Source: Stutzerimonas stutzeri TS44
GTDB taxonomy: Bacteria > Pseudomonadota > Gammaproteobacteria > Pseudomonadales > Pseudomonadaceae
Length of the DNA stretch: 38,396 nt
NCBI GenBank assembly: GCA_000263395.1
Contig: AJXE01000030.1
Location: forward strand, 1 to 38,396
Direction: 5' to 3'
How positions within the stretch are numbered: position 1 is the first letter of the stretch; each line of letters starts with the position of its first letter. Of the stretch, positions 33,181-38,396 are shown one piece after another. The translations under genes and the position numbers were made by a program. The notes beneath the pieces are model-generated. The model ran no database searches and had not been told where the DNA came from. It saw nothing but the letters and a program-made list of their open reading frames with translations.

Positions 33181-34584
33181 ATGATGACCCGTTGCACGTC
33201 CTTTCCTGCTGTAATGCCGGGCCCTCTCCTTCTAACCGCCTTTTTGATGATGGCGAGCACAAACACATTCGCTCAGACCAGCGTCAACCAGCATGGTGTG
33301 CAACACCAGGGCTCCGTGATCGGTGACGATGTGCTGTATTCGATCGGCGGCGGCCAGGCCGTGTCGATGACACCCGCGCCCAATATGCGCTCCATTGGCG
33401 TCGGCGTCGGCTGGAACAGCAATCTGATCTGCGGCGACATGTCTATCTCGACCACGATCCAGAACCAGCTGAACGGCGTGACCAACGGGTTCCAGACCAT
33501 CATGTCGTCAGTTATTCAGAACGCTACGGCCGCCGTAGCGTCGTTGCCAGCACTGATCATCCAGAGGGCAGACCCAGGGCTCTATAACCTGCTCACCAAC
33601 GGCGTGTTGCAGGCTCGGCTGGACTTCGACCGCTCCAAACTGACCTGTCGCGCAATGGCGGAGAAAATGGGCGACATGGCTGGCGGCCAGATCGGATGGA
33701 GCCAGCTCGCCGATGGGATGGTACTTAAGCAAGCCGTATCCAGCACCGACGCTGTATCTGCCATTGAGCAGACCGAAGCGAGCCGCGGCAATGAAGGGGT
33801 GACCTGGGTCGGTGGCGAGAATGCGGGAGGCACAGGGCAGCGCCCGATTCGCGTCGTCAGTGATGTCACCCGCGCCGGTTACAACCTGGTTAACGGGCGC
33901 GATGTCGACGACACCAGCTCGATCGATCCGAGCAGTTGCGGTGGCAACCTGACCTGCCAGACCTGGAACTCGCCCGCCGCAGCCTCAGCCTGGGCCGTAC
34001 GGGTGTTGGGCGAGCAAGAGCAGCGCACATGCGAAGCATGCACCAAGACCATGGCGACGCCCGGCGTCGGCCTGACCCCGCTGATCCAGGAGGAATACGA
34101 GGAGAGGCTCGAAGTACTACAGGGGCTGATCGCCGGCAGCCAGCCCCTGAGCTTCGACAATTTACAAACGGCCGGCAGCGCCTCGCTGCCGATTACGCGC
34201 GGCGTGGTCGAAGCACTGCGCGATGAACCCGACCAAGACATCCTGGCGCGACGCCTCGCTTCGGAAATCGCCTTGTCCAGCGTGCTCGAAAAAGCACTGC
34301 TGCTGCAACGTACCCTGCTGACTGGACGCAAAGAACCGAACGTTGCAGCCAACGAACTGGCGCAAAAAGCAGTTTCACACGAAAGCGACCTACTCGACCG
34401 CGAAATCCATAACCTGAAAACCGAGCTGGAGCTGCGCCGCGAGCTGGCGAGCAATTCGCCCACTGCCATCATCCAGCGTCACAGCGCACGCTCTGCGGGC
34501 TCGCGAGGCATCTATCAAGGTGATCCGGCCCGCGACCGGCTCGATCAGTTGCAGCGCCCACCAAGCAGCGGGAGCACTCCATGA
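33181..34584 (+). CDS. ICE protein, PFL_4711 family (TIGR03755)
   Basis: A 467-residue secreted protein, TraH/TraN-like in position. The signal peptide ends near TFA (about residue 31). Conserved parts include DVLYSIGGGQAVSM, SIGVGVGWNSNLICGDMSI and the CEACTKTMATPGVGL motif; a long helical C-terminus (about residues 300-445) follows. The ATG at 33181 has GAGG before it; the TTG at 33169 used by a longer frame overlaps the previous gene. Needed for the mating pore by analogy. The stop overlaps the next gene. Confidence 0.9.
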   Translation: MMTRCTSFPAVMPGPLLLTAFLMMASTNTFAQTSVNQHGVQHQGSVIGDDVLYSIGGGQAVSMTPAPNMRSIGVGVGWNSNLICGDMSISTTIQNQLNGVTNGFQTIMSSVIQNATAAVASLPALIIQRADPGLYNLLTNGVLQARLDFDRSKLTCRAMAEKMGDMAGGQIGWSQLADGMVLKQAVSSTDAVSAIEQTEASRGNEGVTWVGGENAGGTGQRPIRVVSDVTRAGYNLVNGRDVDDTSSIDPSSCGGNLTCQTWNSPAAASAWAVRVLGEQEQRTCEACTKTMATPGVGLTPLIQEEYEERLEVLQGLIAGSQPLSFDNLQTAGSASLPITRGVVEALRDEPDQDILARRLASEIALSSVLEKALLLQRTLLTGRKEPNVAANELAQKAVSHESDLLDREIHNLKTELELRRELASNSPTAIIQRHSARSAGSRGIYQGDPARDRLDQLQRPPSSGSTP

Positions 34585-34922
34585 GCATGGCGTGGCGGCG
34601 CCACTGGCTACGTCGCGCAGGTTTGACGCTGCTGTGGGTCCTTCTGCTACTGGTCGCGACAATCACTGCCAATGTCGTCGGCATCCACTTGGCCGGCGGC
34701 ATCGAGGGTTGGCAGCAATGGCTGGATGATCATAGCGGCCATTTCCTGGCCTGGCGGCTACTGCTCTATGCCAGCACCACTTGGGGCTGGTGCTGGATGC
34801 GGCGCCGTGTACTGGCTCGCGAGGCGGAAACCGGCACTCACCGGCGCCTGCGGACGGCCGAAATCGCTGCTGTCATCGCAATAGCGGCACTGGAAATCAG
34901 CCAGTTCGTACAAGGCGGATAA
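34581..34922 (+). CDS. ICE small membrane protein of unknown function
   Basis: A 113-residue inner-membrane protein with about three helices (residues 13-35, 52-68 and 90-108) and a basic N-terminus (MSMAWRRHWLRRAG). It sits between the PFL_4711 and TraG-N genes, where related ICEs carry a small hypothetical membrane protein. No motif gives a function. Overlap of four bases with the upstream gene; 12 bp to the TraG-N start. Confidence 0.8.
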   Translation: MSMAWRRHWLRRAGLTLLWVLLLLVATITANVVGIHLAGGIEGWQQWLDDHSGHFLAWRLLLYASTTWGWCWMRRRVLAREAETGTHRRLRTAEIAAVIAIAALEISQFVQGG

Positions 34923-34934
34923 CCGGAGGCTGCA

Positions 34935-36452
34935 ATGACCCTCTACACCACCGATTACCTTGAGTATTACTTGACGCTTGTCTCCTGGATCGTCCACAAC
35001 GGCATTTGGGCAGTTCTCGTCGCCAGCGGCGTATTCGCCATACCCTTTTTGGCCATCATCATTCAGGAATGGCTCAAGGCCCGCGCGGAAGGTGCCGACG
35101 AAGGAAACAAAGGCGCGTTGTCGGCCGTGCGTATCGAGAACCGCATCTATGTGTCCATCGTGGTTATCCTGTTCGCGGGCATGCCGTTTATCGACGTGGA
35201 TTTCAACACGCTCCAGTTCGATCGCACCCGCTCAGCTCAATGCCAGGTGAGTGTCCCGGCGCCTGCTGAGACAGGCTGGTCACAGTCCTTCAGTACCCTC
35301 AACAACCAATCAGCCAAAGTGCCGGTGTGGTGGGCCTTCATGCACACCGTCTCGCGGGCGCTCACCGGCGCTGCGGTGGCGGCGATCCCCTGCGGCACCG
35401 ATCTGCGGCAGATACGCATGGAGGTCGACGCCACTCGCATTGATGATCCAGTACTTGCCCAAGAAGTGAGCGATTTCACCCATGACTGCTATGGGCCAGC
35501 ACGCGCCAAACTCTTCATGAATCGCCCGGCGCTGAACGAGGAACAGATGCATGACGTGACCTGGATCGGCTCGCGCTTCTTCCTCAACACTGCGGGTTAT
35601 TACGACATCTATCGGGCAATGACACCACGCGAGGGCTGGGCCTATGACAGCAGCCGAGATGAAGGGCTGACGGAGGTGCCCAGCGGTGCGGGTTATCCAA
35701 CCTGCAATCAATGGTGGTCCGACAGCACGAACGGACTGCGTGCACGCTTGCTCGGCCAGGTCGACCCCAGCTTGCTAACGCGAATCGGCGGCTGGGCCGG
35801 TTTCCTGTCACAGGATCAGGTCGACGATTCGGTGATTCGAGCCATCGCGTCGCCGCGGCAGCAGAAGCTCAACCAGGGTGCGGTCTACAGCGACTACGGC
35901 GGCCAGATCGAAATGACCATTCCCAATGTCGCCACCCGTGCCGTCAGCGACGCCGGGTTGACCATCGGCTCCATCGGATTTTTCCCCGCAATGGATGCGA
36001 TGCGGCAGGCGCTGCCGATGGTTCTGGCACTGCTAAAGATGGCGCTGGTGATCTGCATCCCGCTGGTACTGGTTATAGGCACCTACGACCTCAAAACCGT
36101 AGTCACCATCAGCATCGTGCAGTTCGCATTGTTTTTTGTCGCTTTCTGGTTCCAGCTCGCACGCTGGATCGACTCGACGATCCTCGACGCGCTCTATGGC
36201 TGGGGCTGGGGGTGGAACCGGCCGCATGCGAACTTCGATCCGCTGATCGGCTTGAACAACACCTTCGGCGATATGGTCGTCAACTTCGTGATGGCCACGA
36301 TGTTTATCACGCTGCCCGCGTTTTGGGTTGCTGCCTTATCTTGGGTCGGTGTACGCACCGGCGGACTGCTCCAAGGGCTCTCGGATGGCACACGACCGGC
36401 AAGTCAAGCAGGAGGAAAAGCGCCGGGAATGCTCTCAGGCAAACTCAGGTAG
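34935..36452 (+). CDS. traG: TraG N-terminal-domain protein (mating-pair stabilisation)
   Basis: A 505-residue integral membrane protein. Helices lie near residues 15-40, 72-95 (VSIVVILFAGMPFIDV), then a large periplasmic part, then a cluster at about 355-430 and 455-480. Its pattern matches the TraG_N family (PF07916) that promotes mating-pair formation in F-like systems. The ATG follows CGGAGG. It ends the second transfer block; a 6-bp hairpin (CTAACG/CGTTAG, 36469-36484) lies where it meets the convergent DUF3742 gene. Confidence 0.92.
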   Translation: MTLYTTDYLEYYLTLVSWIVHNGIWAVLVASGVFAIPFLAIIIQEWLKARAEGADEGNKGALSAVRIENRIYVSIVVILFAGMPFIDVDFNTLQFDRTRSAQCQVSVPAPAETGWSQSFSTLNNQSAKVPVWWAFMHTVSRALTGAAVAAIPCGTDLRQIRMEVDATRIDDPVLAQEVSDFTHDCYGPARAKLFMNRPALNEEQMHDVTWIGSRFFLNTAGYYDIYRAMTPREGWAYDSSRDEGLTEVPSGAGYPTCNQWWSDSTNGLRARLLGQVDPSLLTRIGGWAGFLSQDQVDDSVIRAIASPRQQKLNQGAVYSDYGGQIEMTIPNVATRAVSDAGLTIGSIGFFPAMDAMRQALPMVLALLKMALVICIPLVLVIGTYDLKTVVTISIVQFALFFVAFWFQLARWIDSTILDALYGWGWGWNRPHANFDPLIGLNNTFGDMVVNFVMATMFITLPAFWVAALSWVGVRTGGLLQGLSDGTRPASQAGGKAPGMLSGKLR

Positions 36453-36480
36453 GCAGTGAACCCGACACCTAACGATGGCG

Positions 36481-36861
36481 TTAGTCATCAAGCTGCGGGT
36501 CTGCATAACGCGAATCGGGAGCGTCGTTGTAAAGAGCCGGATGGTAGCCAGGATTGATCTTGTGTTCAGCTTGCTCACCGACCGCCCACTCTTCTGACGC
36601 TCCATCATCGGAGTCGCGGGCCATCCATGCCGCAACCACTGCCACAAGAAGCACAAGTACCATCCAGAATACGGCGTATAGCAGCACACCAACCACTATC
36701 AGCTTGGCAATCCAGAGCAAAGCAGTAGCTCCACCAGCAGGTAAACCGTGCTCTACGAGCCAACCACTCATCTTCCGCTCTAGATGCAGGCATCCACACC
36801 ACATCCGGCCGAATACTTGGCCAAAGCGCTCTGCGAATGAAGTCTGCGCAAAAGTTTTCAT
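36481..36861 (-). CDS. DUF3742-family membrane protein of conjugative islands
   Basis: A 126-residue protein with an N-terminal amphipathic part (FAERFGQVFGRMWCGC), one or two close membrane helices (about residues 45-82) and an acidic tail with NPGYHPALYND. It is convergent with TraG-N and placed before the relaxase gene in PFGI-1-class elements, as here. Function unknown. Between it and the toxin gene are about 113 bp with no clear feature. Confidence 0.88.
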   Translation of the reverse strand: MKTFAQTSFAERFGQVFGRMWCGCLHLERKMSGWLVEHGLPAGGATALLWIAKLIVVGVLLYAVFWMVLVLLVAVVAAWMARDSDDGASEEWAVGEQAEHKINPGYHPALYNDAPDSRYADPQLDD

Positions 36862-36974
36862 GTTGGTTACCTCATGGTCGTCCCGTTATGTCTTCTCAAC
36901 ATCGGGTCTGCCGTGCCTTTGATCGAAGCTCACGTGGTTATTCAAGCGTAACGGGCATTTCTGCACGTCATCCA

Positions 36975-37388
36975 TCAGACACCGTGGCGCGACCAAAACT
37001 CTGCAGGCGTTACGATGGGATACCGATTTGCCAGCGCTAGCAAGTCCTTATCGCCGGTAATCAGATAATCGGCGTGCGCCGCCACCAGTGTGAGCAATAC
37101 GGGTTGGTCAGCCGGATCGCGCAGGTCGGCCGCATGTTCGCCCTCAGGCTCGACAATATCGACCAGGAACATAAGGCTGTCGACCAGATCGCGGATCTCC
37201 TCGGGGGTCATGCCGATCCTGGGCAAGCGCGGCAACACTCGGGCCAGCTCGTCCAGAATGTAGTGCGATAGCGCGACATCCAGACCGCCTTGACGCCAGG
37301 CCGCCACAATGCGCCCCGGCACGCTGCCCGGATACGCCAGGCCCGACACCAGCACATTGGTATCGAGCACGACGCGCAGCCCTGCCAT
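36975..37388 (-). CDS. PIN-domain toxin of a type II toxin-antitoxin pair
   Basis: A 137-residue PIN-fold ribonuclease (PilT-like, TIGR00305-type). Acidic residues at family positions: D9 (VVLDTNVLVSG), E47 (YILDELARVL), D91/D94 (RDPADQPVL) and D113/D115 (ITGDKDLLAL). It cleaves RNA when freed from its antitoxin. The start codon shares a base with the antitoxin stop (TGATG on the minus strand), a normal arrangement for such modules. Likely stabilises the ICE. Confidence 0.9.
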   Translation of the reverse strand: MAGLRVVLDTNVLVSGLAYPGSVPGRIVAAWRQGGLDVALSHYILDELARVLPRLPRIGMTPEEIRDLVDSLMFLVDIVEPEGEHAADLRDPADQPVLLTLVAAHADYLITGDKDLLALANRYPIVTPAEFWSRHGV

Positions 37389-37660
37389 CAGCCCCGCTTC
37401 CGCTCAGCCGCAACCGCAGCCTCGATCTCGGCCAGACCGTCTTCGACCGGTACGCTGGCGTAGGCCTCGCCGATCCTGCTGCTCAAGGCATCGAAGCGCT
37501 CCTGCATGCGTCGAATGCGGGCGAACAGCTCGGCGTCTACAAGGGCCGCAACCGGTTTGCCGTCCTTCTTGATGACGATGCTGTCGTTGCGGTATTGCAC
37601 CTGGTTGAGCATCTCGCCCAGGTTCTGCCGGAAGCTCACGGCGCTGACTTCGGTAATCAT
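37388..37660 (-). CDS. Phd/YefM-family antitoxin
   Basis: A 90-residue antitoxin beginning MITEVSAVSFRQNLGEMLNQVQ, the N-terminal DNA-binding YefM/Phd fold, followed by IVIKKDGKPVAALVDAE and a helical C-terminus that binds toxin. ATG 37660 has GAGG before it; the ATG three bases upstream (37663) is possible but too close to the ribosome-binding site. A frame opening at 37732 would overlap the promoter -35 and is rejected. It probably represses its own promoter. Confidence 0.88.
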   Translation of the reverse strand: MITEVSAVSFRQNLGEMLNQVQYRNDSIVIKKDGKPVAALVDAELFARIRRMQERFDALSSRIGEAYASVPVEDGLAEIEAAVAAERKRG

Positions 37661-37702
37661 CATCCACCTCGGACCATATCGGTCAATATGATTGATATGA
37701 TC

Positions 37703-37731
37703 ATTATGGTATAGGTTCGGCATGGTGTCCA
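37703..37731 (-). promoter_or_regulatory. Toxin-antitoxin promoter with repeats downstream of -10
   Basis: On the minus strand TGGACA (37731-37726) and CATAAT (37708-37703) are 17 bp apart. Between the -10 and the start codon are two ATATGAT direct repeats (37686-37692 and 37695-37701) and outer arms ACCATA/TATGGT (37673-37678 and 37705-37710), which look like operator elements for Phd-type autoregulation. Confidence 0.6.
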
Positions 37732-38110
37732 TCCGGCTGGCCTGTGTGGGTCACCACGGTAGAGGGGGAACAGCCTGCCTTCTCTAAACAATCCGGTTTG
37801 GATCATCACCGCATTGTCTGGTGCCAGCAAAGGAGCAACTGCCCGCACCAAAAGTCTGGAAAAGGGCAAGAGACTAGAAGTCACGAGGAAAGGCCCTGCC
37901 TGAACTGAGCAAAGCGCACGGCCAAACGTGCTCCTTCTAGGGGCGCCCTCAAAGAGCAATCACCCACACCGCATAGACGCTCGCGGATGGCCGTTCGCGC
38001 CTGCTATATCAAAGGATTCCAGCAAGGGCGCAAGGGAATGGGACTCAAGGGAAACGGGCTTACCCGGAAAGGGAAAAGGCCCTCGCCTGCCTCAACTCCA
38101 GGTGCCATCG
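37732..38110. other. Noncoding, purine-rich stretch before the relaxase, candidate oriT region
   Basis: No gene is supported on either strand over these 379 bp. The part from about 38020 to 38095 is purine rich on the + strand and carries three CAAGGG copies (starting 38023, 38031 and 38046) with further AAGGG-like units after them. Its place directly upstream of a MobH relaxase gene makes it a candidate origin of transfer, but no nick-site motif can be named from sequence alone. Confidence 0.4.
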
Positions 38111-38396
38111 ATGCTCTCGCTATTCCAACGAAAACGCCCACCAGTAACGGCCTCGCTTTCCTCCACCGGAGACATGGAAAAAGGGCTGATGCGACCGGAG
38201 TCGGTCGCGTCGCTGCTGTCCACAACGCGCCGGCAGAAACTGCTGGAGCACATCTGGCAACGTACCTCGCTCTCACGCCAACATTTCGCCTCGCTCTACC
38301 TGGCTCCGCTGCAACGCTATGCCGCGCTGGTCCAGCAGTTTCCTGCTCGGAAGCACATCACCATGCGTATCCAGGAGGGATGCTGGACCACGGTGC
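38111..38396 (+). pseudogene. traI: MobH/TraI-type ICE relaxase, 5' end with apparent frameshift (TIGR03760)
   Basis: The frame from ATG 38111 encodes the relaxase N-terminus: MLSLFQRKRP, then RRQKLLEHIWQRTSLSRQHF and LYLAPLQRYAALVQQFPA. At about 38346 the family sequence continues in another frame, reading SEAHHHAYPGGMLDHG from 38347 on, the metal-binding HHH and LDH residues of MOBH relaxases. One base appears to be missing after position 38346. The visible protein in the first frame is scrambled from there to the window edge. This is either a true inactivating deletion or a sequencing error. The gene continues outside the window. Confidence 0.72.

Noticed and set aside
32342..33268. 308-residue open frame on the minus strand
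   Set aside because: Antisense to the PFL_4710 gene, whose family features are clear; no domain or ribosome-binding context on the minus strand.
38004..38276. 90-residue minus-strand frame near the right end
   Set aside because: Overlaps the relaxase start, which has clear family sequence on the plus strand.
1..38396. CRISPR arrays, tRNA or rRNA genes
   Set aside because: No regularly spaced repeats, cloverleaf-like segments or rRNA-like sequence were seen.

Overview
The window is a high-GC proteobacterial sequence. It most resembles a Pseudomonas or Stutzerimonas accessory region, judged from codon use and from the kinds of conjugation, arsenic and IS5-family genes present; this assignment is an inference. 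It holds most of the mating-apparatus cluster of an integrating conjugative element (ICE) of the PFGI-1 / ICEclc / PAGI-2 type, split in two by a roughly 15.7 kb arsenic island.

Layout. 1-556: the transposase-proximal end of an IS5-family element, which has cut off a DsbB-family gene (559-699). 696-1851: a DsbA-like thiol oxidoreductase and an isoprenylcysteine-methyltransferase-like membrane protein. 1852-2279: a noncoding stretch with two inverted consensus DnaA boxes. 2280-15925: the first ICE transfer block, all on + and mostly with stop/start overlaps (PilL-like lipoprotein, PFL_4693, lytic transglycosylase, PFL_4695, TraD coupling ATPase, TIGR03747, RAQPRD, TIGR03758, TIGR03745, TIGR03750, PFL_4703, PFL_4704, PFL_4705, lipoprotein TIGR03751, TraC-type ATPase). 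16112-31576: the arsenic island. 31803-36452: the second ICE block (PFL_4709, PFL_4710, PFL_4711, small membrane protein, TraG-N). 36481-38396: DUF3742 protein, a PIN/Phd-type toxin-antitoxin pair, a noncoding purine-rich stretch, and the start of a MobH/TraI relaxase whose frame breaks just before its HHH...GG...LDH motif.

The arsenic island has three transcription units. Unit 1 (+, 16668-22524) is arsC1-arsR-arsC2-acr3-arsH-phosphatase-GAPDH-arsJ. It reduces arsenate and exports arsenite through ACR3, oxidises trivalent organoarsenicals through ArsH, and removes arsenate directly as 1-arseno-3-phosphoglycerate through GAPDH and ArsJ. Unit 2 (-, 30216 to 22616) is marR-arsO-arsD-arsA-aioB-aioA: a cysteine-rich MarR regulator, a flavin monooxygenase, the ArsD/ArsA arsenite chaperone and ATPase, and periplasmic arsenite oxidase. 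Unit 3 is a divergent MFS exporter (+, 30350-31576). A small secreted protein of unknown function (16142-16414, -) diverges from unit 1.

The clearest new signal is regulatory. Three 15-bp GTTG-N7-CAAC palindromes sit in front of the MFS gene, marR and arsO; at marR the palindrome overlaps a well-formed sigma-70 -10 element. This defines a candidate MarR regulon distinct from the ArsR regulon. A second pair of sites, ATTC-N8-GAAT, lies in the gap between the small secreted protein and arsC1 and fits ArsR control of both directions. No CRISPR array, tRNA or rRNA was seen.
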